This document shows positions 24,096 through 36,225 of a stretch of DNA of 64,000 nucleotides, piece after piece. This DNA is from Trichosphaerium sp. ATCC 40318 (lineage: Eukaryota; Discosea; Flabellinia; Trichosidae): assembly GCA_038496445.1 (NCBI GenBank), contig JALMLS010000447.1, positions 1-64,000 on the forward strand. Direction: 5' to 3'. Positions within the stretch are counted from its first letter, which is position 1; each line of letters begins with the position of its first letter. The translations under genes were made by a program, and so were the position numbers. A model generated the notes under the pieces. The model did not search any database, had not been told where the DNA came from, and saw only the letters and a program-made list of their open reading frames with translations.

Positions 24096-24681
24096 AGTAC
24101 AGAGATATAAATCCATCTATTAAAAAGTGTAATTGTGCTTTGTGTAAATAAACACGCTTGGATTATTAAAATCAGTTCTCGACTAATTGTTACTTCTTGT
24201 TAACCCTCACTGTGTTTTATAAATACAACACTGCTTATAGGCTGAATAAACTTGAGTGGTCATGGGCAATTGCGCATGGATTATTACAGGTTCCTGCACG
24301 TTATCTATGCCACGTGCAATATAAAGAGAAAAATGACTGGAATATTTTGTGTCTATGTACATTTGTATTTAAAAAATTTTGCTACAAAATATCGAACTTA
24401 GGGATGTATGTATCTAATTCCCATCGGTTATTTATATCCGCGCTTTTGTTTGTGTTGTTGTAATAAATACGATTTGCGCCTATGAATGTACCTACACACA
24501 AAAAACCGTGTTAGTGGTAAAATCATTTTCGAAATTCATTGTGTCCAACGCGATATCACGAGAAAACCACGTGAACAAATGCTTTGTTATCTCTCGCGTT
24601 GTTTTCACAGATCACGAAATGAAATGGATTACGTACCATAACACAGGTACAAAAACAATGACTACAGCGCCCTAAACGGAT

Positions 24682-25070
24682 TTAGAGTGAAAATCGCAAA
24701 TTGACGTCTACCTGAAAAAAGAAGAACAACGTAGTTGGATTAGAAGGATCCGCAATGGGTTTTTCACACGGTTTCTCTTGTTTAGAGATAACTTTACCGC
24801 CGTTATCGTTAATACATACTTCTTCCAATCTCCAACCACTGCCATTGCACCAAGTTTCCTTCTAAAGCTACTTTAAGCATTCTTTTGTACTTTAATAAAC
24901 AAAATTACCATTTCCTCCTCCGTACAGCGTACGCAAGAACTAACACACGCGGAATCAGCATTAACGCGCCCGAATAAAGATAATAACAATATAATTCCAA
25001 AACAGCTAAACCATTCCGTTAACAGTTTACGAAAAAAACCTCCCACGTACCACGTCCTTGCTGTGAGCAT
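24682..25070 (-). CDS. Small secreted cysteine-rich protein
   Basis: Three exons are inferred. ATG at 25070 opens MLTART, and a GTACGTGG..GTTTAG intron joins it in phase to CCFGIILLLSLFGRVNA, forming a signal peptide. The mature part has DSACVSSCVRCTEEE, then after another intron ETWCNGSGWRLEEVCINDNG and KQEKPCEKP. This spacing is reminiscent of a thrombospondin-like module but too short to assign. The 3' end is uncertain: the frame stops at 24682, though a further intron is possible after FFFFQ. Confidence 0.5.
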
Positions 25071-25601
25071 AACGAAATACTTAAAACAATAGCAGAGACT
25101 TGATTTGACTTTCTTCCTCCAAGGTTCGAGTTGGCTTTCATACTTGACCAAACAGACGTAACGTCAGAAATAAAGAGGCTCCCTTTTGTATAAGAATTAT
25201 TTTTTTTGTGTTGCTACAATTTTTTTTCTCTACACGTGGTGCTTTTGTACAAAAAAAAAAGCACCACTCTTTACATTTTTGTGTTCTGTCGATTGTGGCT
25301 AAAGTGTGCGGTTCTTAAAAATGGACAGAGGGCGCTATATACAATCTTCGATTCGGCACGTGACCTCGCTCAGCCGTTTATACCTTTACACGCTCCACCA
25401 CCCATGCTCCACTAGTAACGCTAGTCTTTGTAGCGTACAGTGATTTGTTTTTGTGTTTTTTCCAAAATTTTGGCCAAAGCAGGATGTTGTTGTGGTGAAG
25501 TTTTTTTTTGTTTTTTGTTGTTTTGTTCCGGCTTCTTGCGGGTTTCGTCCAAACGCGCACACTCTTGAGCGCCCTCATGCCCTTTAAGCCTTTAAAAAGG
25601 C
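25071..25601. other. Intergenic region
   Basis: It is AT-rich with T and A homopolymers and a small inverted GTGGTGCTTTTGT / CAAAAAAAAAAGCACCAC pair near 25240-25266. No gene is recognised. Confidence 0.5.
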
Positions 25602-26916
25602 CTATATCGCATCAACCAATACACTCTTCATGTCATTCATCAAATTGCTTGGGTTCTTGTCTTGGTTCAAAGAGAAGATTTGTTCTACCACAGCAATTTC
25701 TGTTGCAGTTGTTTCGAGGCCAGTAAATGCGAGCCAATCGTTTACAACGAGGCCTAAAAGCATGTGTTAATCCAGAACATGATAATAAAGTGGCCACACC
25801 ACAAAAAACAAAACATTTCAAATAGGGTAACAGTAGAACACGCCAAAGCGTTCATCAACGCATCAAATAAATAAATTTTGTTAACAAGTGCACTTACCAG
25901 CTCCGATGACATCGCTACCGCGATTGATAGTACCAGCTGTGAGAGGAACTTGCAAGAGGGAGGATAACTCGTTTTGATCTTCCATTGACGTCTGTGGATG
26001 GACTAGTGCTCCTTTGTTTGATAGCGCACAGTAAGATCCAACTAATACCTCGCCTAAAAACAATACGTTAGCTCGCTACGCTTCAGAATATTCGTCTAAA
26101 TGGGAAATGATTTCTTTTTTTTTATGGTGACAGTAGAAAACAAATGTAAGAGCAATTAGGGAAAATAATAGGATATAATCAGCGAACGGTTAGGTTAACA
26201 TAAAAACACTACGTACGAGCAATAGTTTGGCGAAATACTTCGACACCGAGTACATCAGCAATAATCTCTTCGGTTTCCTACGCGTAGATCTTAGTATACG
26301 TTCAACCAATGGTGGGAGTTACAGCAAAAAAAACGGAAAAACAATTTTTTGGCATGCTCTCACAGACTCCATTTGCTGGTGACTTACTTTATCAACGTCG
26401 GGGTGAATAAGGGCGACGTAGTCATTAGCAACGATGCAATTACCAAGAGCGGATAGGCGTTCTTCTACACGTTGAACCACTACGCTGTCTGGGAGCGAAT
26501 TGCGTATGTGGAGTAATTCTTGATCCGTTGTGGTGTTTGGTACTAGTAATCCTCGTTTATTTCCTAGCTTTGGTTAGACAGGTTCATAAATGCATCAAAA
26601 TGGCGTAGTGTATAGCACGAGATGCTTACCACAAGTTAGACGACCAACGATCTTGCAACCGGCTACAGAACTGTATACTACAGGTATATGATCAGCCAAT
26701 TCGTTCTCAATGACTTTGAAGTGTTGTGCGCCGCCGTACGCCACCAAGCAGTACGAGTTGGTTAATTTGGCAAATACGCCGATTTCACTTGAATTTTCAA
26801 ACTGTGCACCTACAGGAGCGATAAATACGCGAGTTTACGAAATACGGAGTGCATTTAACGAAACACAGTGGGTGTATTATTAAAGGAGGAAATCATAGAG
26901 CCGTACGTATGGCCAT
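25602..26916 (-). CDS. Eukaryotic translation initiation factor 6 (60S anti-association factor)
   Basis: eIF6 binds the 60S subunit, blocks 40S joining and is needed for pre-60S maturation. Exon 1 (MAI plus one base of the next codon) joins through GTACGG..CCTGTAG to [20 protein letters not shown]. Exons that follow code [119 protein letters not shown] and [20 protein letters not shown]. The stop is at 25602-25604. Five similar pseudo-repeats, as in all eIF6 proteins, are present and length is normal (about 245 residues). Confidence 0.95.
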
Positions 26917-27246
26917 GTTGTTGAAACTGTTAGTTGCGTTTGTGAAGGTGTAAAAAAAAACTTAAGTGAGAATAAAACAAGGTTGCTTCAGAAAAAATTC
27001 CAGAGAAACATTTAAGATCCCTACAGTGACCGCCAATTCATTTAAAATTATGCTACATAGTTTAAACGCCAAACAAACTTATTGTGTCATTTCACTAATT
27101 ATTCTCACAAATGCGCTAATGCCACGCTACATACGTGCTATTAATAAAAAAGCAGTTAGGCGTCGTTTAAAAAAAGACGTGAGGGCGGTTAGGAGGGCAG
27201 TCCAGAAATTTCATCAGTTTTCTTTTTTCATCACCACTTATCTAAC
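26917..27246. promoter_or_regulatory. Divergent promoter region of eIF6 and eS27
   Basis: 330 bp separate the start codons of two translation genes transcribed away from each other. No TATA box is convincing. A short open frame at 26966-27307 overlaps the eS27 exon in another frame and is not considered real. Confidence 0.5.
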
Positions 27247-27753
<507 letters not shown>

Positions 27754-28082
27754 ACAATAAAATGGTATTTGTACAAAAAACAAAACAAAAAAAGCTACTT
27801 TCCAAACCTTCGTCCTCGCTGGATTCGACAGAGTGGCATGCTTGTGACCTTTTTGTTATGGAATAAAATCGGCTGTCAAAAAAAAAAAAATGTCATTTTG
27901 TTCCTTGTAAAAATGGTAGTTGTAGAACTAGTGTACGTATATGGCGTGGTACACGAAATACGAGTTGCGCGTTTTTTTTGGTTGAAAGAAAAACTGTCGT
28001 GCTTTATTATTTTTTTGTTTTACAAGCATAAAGGGCGACATTCTTCTTGTGAGCGTAGTCTTGGCGTGCGTTTAAAATTGTT

Positions 28083-28604
28083 TTAGAGCATGAGACGGAA
28101 AATGTCGTTTTGGACATAGCATCCATTTGCTTCACCTGCCAATTGAAATACTTGTGTGAAGCTAATTGGGTGGTCTGAGCCCTCGACCTGCGCTACGTGT
28201 TAACGGCGGTAAAAATTAAAGATGACGCGGGAAATTACCTTTAATTTGCCTACAACGTAGACGATCATTGAGCTCTGGCCAGAGGGTTGCACGTCAGCGA
28301 ATTGGATTTGATGTTTGCATTGTTGAAATTGAAGGCTCTAACGTGCATTTGTTAGACGTCAAACTAACCGAACTAGACCGTGTACCAAAAGCTTTTGGGT
28401 TATCTTCTCAGTGCCTTGGAATTTTTCTCCTTCAAACGTGAGAAGAGAGTTATTGCGCTAAAAGCTCAATTAACCAGGTTGAGAGTAGATCGACAAGGTC
28501 GGCTCAAACCGTACGTAGAGACCCTGCAATGCCGCTCGGTTGGTGTCAAACGTTGTGTAGTAATGTTGAACGAACTGTTGTGCGACTTGCTCGTAGTTTG
28601 CCAT
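28083..28604 (-). CDS. Nuclear transport factor 2 (Ran-GDP importer)
   Basis: NTF2 carries Ran-GDP into the nucleus through FG-nucleoporins. Four exons, all in phase 0: MANYEQVAQQFVQHYYTTFD.., NNSLLTFEGEKFQGTEKITQ.., FQQCKHQIQFADVQPSGQSS.., and VEGSDHPISFTQVFQLAGEA followed by NGCYVQNDIFRLML. Introns begin GTACGG, GTACAC and GTAATT. The family's EGxxFxG, the DxQPS-type loop and the NDIFRL C-terminus are all present, with length near 120 residues. It shares a 118-bp divergent promoter with the rubrerythrin gene. Confidence 0.95.
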
Positions 28605-28722
28605 GTGTTGGTTATTGTTTTGGTTGTAAGCAAAAAGACAAAAACCTGAGGCTTCACACTGAAAAAAAAACCCACAAAAAAAATACGGTCATCACAAGTG
28701 TCGCTTATATTTCGCACCTACC

Positions 28723-29548
28723 ATGCTTTGTAGAGCTCTTAGAACATCCACTGCACGCGCAAACACAAAACGTAGCGTTCCACGCACTACTGTGAGGACA
28801 TGTACTTCTCTTGAAGGCTCCAAAACTCACCAAGCGTTGAAAGACGCATTCGCGGGCGAATCTATGGTACTTGGACGCTACGGAGCATTGTTTTATTGAT
28901 TTATAGGCCAATAGACGTTACAACTACTTCGCTCGTAAAGCCGACATTGAGGGTTACCCAGATGTCGCTGCCGTATTCAGATCAACTGCTGAAGGAGAAA
29001 CAGGTAATTAGGATTTAATTACAATCGTTCTGGTTTTAATGACATGCAGGACACGCTTTTGGTCACATGGACTTCTTGGCTTCTGTTGGCGGTACGTTTT
29101 GTAGTAATGTTTCTCCAACGTTACGAAAGTTTTTGGTCATATTACGCACAGACGCTGATTTTTGTGTATAGATCCAGCTACTGATAAACCAATTGGATCC
29201 ACTTCGGATAACCTAAAGTCTGCCGTACGACCTCCCGAGATTAGGTAACCCAGCTCAGAATATTCTTAGATTGCTGGTGAGACACACGAGTACACTGACA
29301 TGTACCCTGGATTCGCCAAAACCGCACGCGAAGAAGTACGTCTCAGTACTCGTTTTTTTTTTTTCATTTCAATTGCTGACGTATTGATGTTATAGGGTTT
29401 TGATGAGATTGGTGATTGGTTTGAAGTACGTTATAGCTCGTAACTTTATTGTTCAGTTTTTTTTTAACGGCTTGTTTAGAGCTTGGCAAAGGCCGAGAAA
29501 TCTCACGCTGGTAGATTCCAACGTGCTTTGAAGAACTTGGAAGAGTAA
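28723..29548 (+). CDS. Rubrerythrin (erythrin-type diiron peroxidase) with N-terminal presequence
   Basis: Rubrerythrins reduce hydrogen peroxide with a diiron centre, mainly in anaerobes. The first 30 residues are Arg/Ser/Thr-rich without acids (MLCRALRTSTARANTKRSV), suggesting mitochondrial import. The four-helix ferritin-like core reads HQALKDAFAGESM, ANRRYNYFARKADIEGYPDV, FRSTAEGETGHAFGHMDFL, IAGETHEYTDMYPGFAKTAR and SLAKAEKSHAGRFQRALK, retaining the ExxH-type iron ligands. No C-terminal rubredoxin CxxC module is seen, so this is a short form. Six introns with GTAC-type or GTAATT donors show it is a resident nuclear gene. Origin by ancient transfer from bacteria is an inference. Confidence 0.92.
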
Positions 29549-29742
29549 AAAAAAAGTGCATTTACATGCCACACAGTCCAAAACTATAAACTTCTCTTGC
29601 TATTCTTAATAAAGTCATTGAGTACACACGAGGTCTTCTTCTGGTATTTTCAGGTCAGCAAGTTACGCTAGCGCTATCAAGTTATTTTAAGTTTGTTCTC
29701 CAAATTTCCCATTTCTTAATCAAGCGGTAAAAGTAAATATTT

Positions 29743-32700
29743 ATGAGGCTGGTGCTCTTCCTTATCGGTACAACTTTACAACGTCCATACGTTTGGTAAA
29801 TATTAACAAAAAAAGTAGTGTTGTCTTTAGCCGGTTCGCTCGCGAGAACTCTTCAATGGGTACCTACAATAGACCAAGGCGACGTTGGAACGGTACTGTA
29901 GTTGTTTAGTAAACCCAAAAATATTCAAAAACATCCAAGGCAGCAAATTGGCTTGTTGGAGGCAATGCAGCACTAACGGGACCGGAAATAAACGATGATG
30001 TAGCGTTTGTTGGTACTGATCCAGTTGTCATTATGTTTCCAAACGCAGGTACGTCATTGCGCTAGTTGGTAGTACCCACATTTGGTATTTAAAATGCGCA
30101 CGTGACTAACTATCAAAAAAGAAAAAAATTACCAAAACCAAATCCCAAATTTATTCTTTTTGAGATTGTAGTCAACCGTGCGCATGCATGCTTAAGAACT
30201 TTTGTTTTGTTACATCGTTTTTCCGATCTAACTGTAAAATAGGACCTGTCCCATTTAATAGCCTAGATCTAATCTTTTCTGGTAAGTTTGCAAGTCTTAA
30301 ATGCGTGGCTGCTGCTCACTTGTATAACTTTCTTTTTAAAGCGAGATATCATAGTTGGAATTCAATGGATATTGCAGCAGGCGCTGACGTGACGTTTAAT
30401 TTTACAGATAGCCTTGCTGGTGGGGTGGAGACAAAGTATGGTCATTTATTATAATGCCAATTATTTTTTTGTATCTTATGAGAGTGACGACCTTCTAGCA
30501 TAACTACCGACACTGCTGGATCTCTTGCATTCTATTATGGCACGGGTGCGAACTATGGGCTGCGAACTCTAAGGCAAGTATTTTTTTTTGTGTTTTACGG
30601 CGTTTAAAAGCAGTTGAATCCTTTTTTTTTTTTTTTTTGATATGTCTTCATTTGTGGTCTGATCGTAAAAGTAGCATGCCACCTTCATGGACAAATCCTA
30701 TCAGTATCCATACTCAGGGTTCAAATCTGAATTGGGTTACTGTTCCTTTCTCGAACACTTTGACCGTAGATGCGGGTTCCGGTACAATTTCCATTTGGGT
30801 GCAAACGCCACAGACACAAATTAAGTACGCGTAATATTTGAAACTTTACGCCAATTTTTTCTTTATTGGTTGTTTACTTTTTCAAAAGCATGGATTATAT
30901 ATCGTATCGAAGCGATTTAACGCCGAGTACTGAAGTACTGTTCGGCACTCTTGAGGATGAGCCTTTTAATTCAGATTACATCGTCAATATCGGTTCTATC
31001 ACGCAAGCAACACGTAGTGTCTCACATGTTGGAACCACTCTTACTAATGGAATTAATATAAACCTATCGATAATTGTGTCTGGTGTTGTTACAGTGGAGC
31101 AACGTTAGCATTTTACCCCTTTTTCGGATATGTGGTTTTGGGCTAACTCTTTTTTTTTTAATGTCTAGGGGAGCTCAGTTTTAGCCGTGCTGCTGATGTG
31201 ACATTAAATGATGTATCAATTGCTGCTAACAGTCTTGTTCGAGTGACGGTACGTTTGGGGTGGTAGTATACACTGTCTTGTCACAAATTGATTTAAAAAA
31301 ACCCCGTATGGTGTTTTCTCATTTGTTTGTTACTAGAACAATGACAACCTGGCATCCGGTACCTCTTTCACACTGTTGGGCACAGTTAGTGGATCCGGAC
31401 TATTCGTTTTTCAAAATCAAAATATAACCTTTCCGGCTGGCTCTGTGGTTTCTATTCCAGGGATAACATGTCTTGCTACTTCCTTTCCAAATAAGCCATC
31501 ATTCGTGAGGTTCGCTGGAACAGTAGCCAATAGACCGTTTTTATTGTTAAGTCGTACGACATTCTAAACTTTATGCTTTGTCCAAAGATTTGTTTGCACT
31601 CACTGGTTTAATTTGGTTTTTAGTTGCACCAGCAACTATGACTGTAATCATAGATACCACCACTGAAATGAGCGAACTTCAACTTGCTGCTATTGGAGCA
31701 GTCATTTTCCGAGGTCCAGAACACGTGAGTATTCCACAGTTTAACAGCGCTTGCAATCCCAAGAGTAAAACCTGATAACCCGAATGTTAGATCTTTTTCA
31801 GCAACATCACTTTGTTTGGAACGGGAACTAGATCACAGATCGCCAGTGATGGTCGTATCCACTTTGCTGAAAGCTTGGATGGTACTTTTACTACAGAAGC
31901 GGGCGGTATAATATTCTATGATAAAGTACGTTAACGTGTTTTTAAATCGCCTAGCCACCACTTTCCACCACCTCTTTTTATTTGTTTTGACTAAAAAAAT
32001 AAATTTTAGCCGCCTACAGGTGTCACAATAACAGGCGCCGGAAGTATTGCTATTGACAGTGGCGTCATGGACTGGGGAGCGAATTCAATCGCCACTACGG
32101 TAGCCCATATTGCCAACGGGGGAGACTTGGTGTATAACTCACAGGCAGATATCTCACAGAACGAGGTGAGACTGTTAAGCAGCGATGTGACAGGGGCGGA
32201 CTCTCTTCAATTCGTGCGTTTGTTTTGTACGATGATGTCTCTCATTTATTCTTTTTCGAGTATAGGCCAAGATCGTCGGTGCTGCTACAGCTTCTCAAAC
32301 TGTGTCAATAAGGAGCCTACAAAATGCAGAGGTAACGTTACTATCAGTTGAGTCAGGGATCCTATCTATATCACGTGCGCTTTTACTCCTTTGAAAATCC
32401 AAAAAAGAAAGTTTTGTCTTTTAATTTTTGTACAATTAGAATCGTCTGTCTCAGTCTCCAATCAACTTGTATGGGGCGATGAGGGAACCTTGGATATTGA
32501 AATGGGATCTGTCGTAACCGTTAGAGATATTGTCATCAACACTGGAAGTATAGACAAAATGGCGGTGCTTCAAGGTATGAATGAGCGATTAGTATCAAAT
32601 CGATTAAATTCTGATTTTGGCTTTTAGGTGACGGCCTTTTCAACGTCACAGGTAATGTTCAAATTAGCAATGGTACATTGGTTATTAGGCAATCTCAAGC

Positions 32701-35700
32701 CAGGTTTGACGGAACCATTACTATATCTACGGGTGGAATGTTGGTCGTCGAGACGGTGGGCAACATCGAATCCGTTCAAATTTCTGGTATGTCTCATCTA
32801 CTTTTTGAACCTTCAAACCAATCAATGTCTTGTTAACATTATTAGGTAACGGCGTTTTACGCCTAACTGGTGTACGCGTTTTTTTGAATACAAAATCAGA
32901 TAAGTGACTCATTAAATACATCTAGACCGGTCAGTCTGTAGGAGATGTGATAATGTCAGATATCGGATCTCTCTTAGAAGTTGTGGCAAACAGTACCAAG
33001 AGAACGACTGTATCCCAGCAGATACGGTCACTTGATTGGCAAAGAGGTATGATACTGTACATGAGACATACGTTAATGTATTGTAAAGGACAATTAAACA
33101 TGGGTGGCGGCGGACTTGAGGCACAAGGCGTCACGTTATCAAGAGACGGCGAAAAAGTTTTGGCTAACGGGTGCTTGACGCTCAGTGGAACTATTACGTT
33201 CGAAGGTGACGGAACAACCATCAATGGTAACCAAAAAACTCTCCCAAAACCACGCTTAATTGTTGATTTAGGTATATCTCCAAGCACTCTTGTTACTGGT
33301 GTACGATTCTCTTTTTTTTCTTTGTTTCTTCTTTTTTCTTCAAAAACGTGTTCATTAATCGGATTGGACTAGTCGATGGATTTGAACTCTGGCAGTTACA
33401 GGTTTAATGTGGACGAACTTATCACAAGGGTTTGATATATTTTTGTTTTTTTTTACCTCAACACGTGTTAATGGATTCTTAACGATAGAATTTGACTCAA
33501 ATAGTGGACGGTGCTGAGCTTGTTGTATCCGGCACACTCACACAAGAAGGCAATTTTAGGGCTTCAGGTCTTACTGCCCTTGTGATTGCAGACATGATTG
33601 ATAACAAAGGAGTACTAGAGGTCCGCACATTCGTGACTTTTTGTATGACGTGAACCCATACCAACTCTTACTTTTTAGTATTCCGGTTTATTCGAAGGTG
33701 ACCTTCAAAACAGCGGTAGACTCAATGTCGGACTTGGAGATGCCTCTCCTCCTCCAGGAAGGGTTCTTGACATCTCTGGAGAATTCACACAGGTAAGTGA
33801 TTTACTACGTTAGATCCTTGTATTGACCAATTTGCAAGAGTTCTACTGGTTCAATCTTGTTCAAAATAGGAGGACAATTGCGTGCCGATCATGACGCAAT
33901 TCAAGCCATGAGTATAGTCCTTGATGGTGATTTGATACTAGAGACTACAGTACAAGAGATTAACTCTACAGCTCAGTTATCAGTGATGAATTCCAATACA
34001 AGTACGTTTTAAATGCCTCTAATGAACCGCGCCTTGCACGTGCAGAGATTGTTGGCTAAATATCGTGCGTCATAGCTATCGTTGGAAGTTTTTCGAACCA
34101 AACAAAGAGTCCGCTGTTAGTAAACGCCACAATTGGCATACGAGGTGATTCTGTAATCCTCTTTCTCGAAGGCAAGTTTTTTTTTTGATTCTGCATAACA
34201 AAATCCTGGATTTGGTTTTTGTGCTTGCGTGTTGCTCATGTACCCACTTCAGGTTGCCAAGCGCTCGTATCATGTGGAAACTGTATTATCAACGCTGACT
34301 GTCAATGGTGTCAAATCGGAGTAGCTCGATGTTTGTCATCAAGTACGTCAATATTTCATCTTAATAATAATAATCAAAACACTTGATTTGACTTTATACA
34401 ATAGGCGTACAATGTGATTCTAGTGTCGGTATAGGCGGCACGTGTCCAAGTGAATCCACCGACAGTTCTATCAGTACGTTAAATGGTGTTCTTGTTCTTG
34501 TTCTTGTTGTTAAAGAGATGTGTCTAGACGTGGTTGCTATCATTGTACCTATCATTATATGCTTGATCATCATCATACTCGTTGCTGCTTTTCTCATTCT
34601 CAAGTTCAGAAGAGAACCAGAAGGTTCTATACTACAGGTAAGTTATACAACCAAATATCTCATCTTGTTGCTGACAAGTACTTTTTTTAGAGGAAACCAG
34701 GTCCTCCAAACTTCGAACCTATCGCTTTTGGCCAAGCACTAATGATCACTCGTATTGCAAAGGAAGATTCCGGAAGGGCTCAGAGTTTGGACGAGCTCAG
34801 GAGCCTTCTCGTTGAAGATGAGGAGTTCCGACTTGCTAGCGCCATTGCTGATATAACCAAAGCTACAGAACAGGATGGCATGGCTCAAGCCTTTGTATAC
34901 ATCTTTGAGAGTCACGAGGGATCACTCAACCTCATACGTAACTTTATTTCAGCAGAGGTTGCTGCTGTAGAATTGGAAACGACGCTTTTCCGCTCGAACA
35001 GTATGGCATCCAAGATGCTCAAATTCTACTCCAAATTAGTAGGACTACAGTATCTATGGAATACACTCAGTAGCGAGATTTTCTTGCTGATGGAACGCAC
35101 GAAGGGTACGTCATCCTGACTTTTCATGCACTTTGTTCTAAACTTTGATTCAAGGTGACACTGCTGGCAACGACCACATGGAGATGTCGGGAGTTGCTCA
35201 ACCTGCCCCATTAAAGGACTCGATGGCGTTCACTTTTGAACTCGATCCTGTACTGAAGGCAGATGACGAGGATGTCCGTATCAATAAGTACACACTACTC
35301 CTCACAGCGCAGAAAGTGCTCACAAAGATTTTACGATCACTCGATAGCATCCCAATGTACGTCCATCACAAGCTTTTTCTTTTCCCTGTCACGTGTTTAA
35401 TAGCGCTAATATGATTTGTAAAGAGAGTTCCGTGTGATTTGCACGCACTTGGGTAGGGAGGTGCACAAGAGGTTTCCAAAGTCAAAGTACACAGCGATTG
35501 GCGGGTTTATCTTCTTAAGGTTCTTCAACCCAGCAATCAACTTGCCTGAGTCCTACGGACTTGCAGCGGAACCTCCTTCCAGAGAGGCTCGTCGTGTGTT
35601 TGTACTTATAACAAAGACACTACAAAGTCTATCGAACGGTATCAAACTGGGTGGAAAGGAGCCTTACATGGCCGTACTGAATGATTTTATCGATGAAAAT

Positions 35701-35964
35701 CAAGATGAGATTAACAATTTCTTTGATGGTATTGCCACAATGCCTAAGAATAGAACAGAGGATGACGACTTTCTGCCTTCTGTTATACCTGATTGGATAC
35801 AACAGATTGCACTTGCAAACGTGTACAAGATGATATACATGAACAGGACGAAGCTGAACCAAGTCTTGAAGGAAGAAGATGAAGACACACTCGCCACCAA
35901 ATTGGAACAGTTGATTGCCAGAGTAGGTGATCCACTTGCATACGAGAAAAAAGACTCAGCGTAG
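29743..35964 (+). CDS. Receptor-like transmembrane RasGAP (beta-repeat ectodomain, PSI-like module, one membrane span)
   Basis: A signal peptide (MRLVLFLIAGSLA) opens a multi-exon gene of roughly 1500 residues. The ectodomain, spread over some 20 exons to about 34250, is a Gly/Thr/Val-rich series of short beta strands (such as GTLDIEMGSVVTVRDIVI and FDGTITISTGGMLVVETVG). A cysteine module then reads CQALVSCGNC, ADCQWCQIGVARC and CDSSVG, the spacing of a PSI domain. A single hydrophobic span, VVAIIVPIIICLIIIILVAA, is followed by a basic stop (KFRRE). The cytoplasmic part (34742-35964) is a RasGAP domain: the arginine finger in TLFRSNSMASKM (Arg codon 34991-34993), FYSKLVGLQYLW, and the hallmark GGFIFLRFFNPAINLPESYG. 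It ends in LIARVGDPLAYEKKDSA. A signal-regulated Ras inactivator is inferred. Confidence 0.85.
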
Positions 35965-36225
35965 ATTAGAAGAAAAGACATTTTTTTAGCTGTTTTTTTT
36001 TCTTCGAAAATATTTAATTGTTTTGTGTCAACAAAGACAGAAGTATGCGCTCCGATTAAAGAACAGATAGTTGTTATTATTAGTTATATTATAAGGTCTT
36101 GTTACTATTTTTATACAAAAAAAGGGTGTAGTTTGTGTTTAATTACAGGAGTGAGGCTATTAACGTTGTGGTGCCAAGGACACAAAAAACGTGGGTAAAA
36201 AAAAGTTGGTCAACACGATGTCCGG

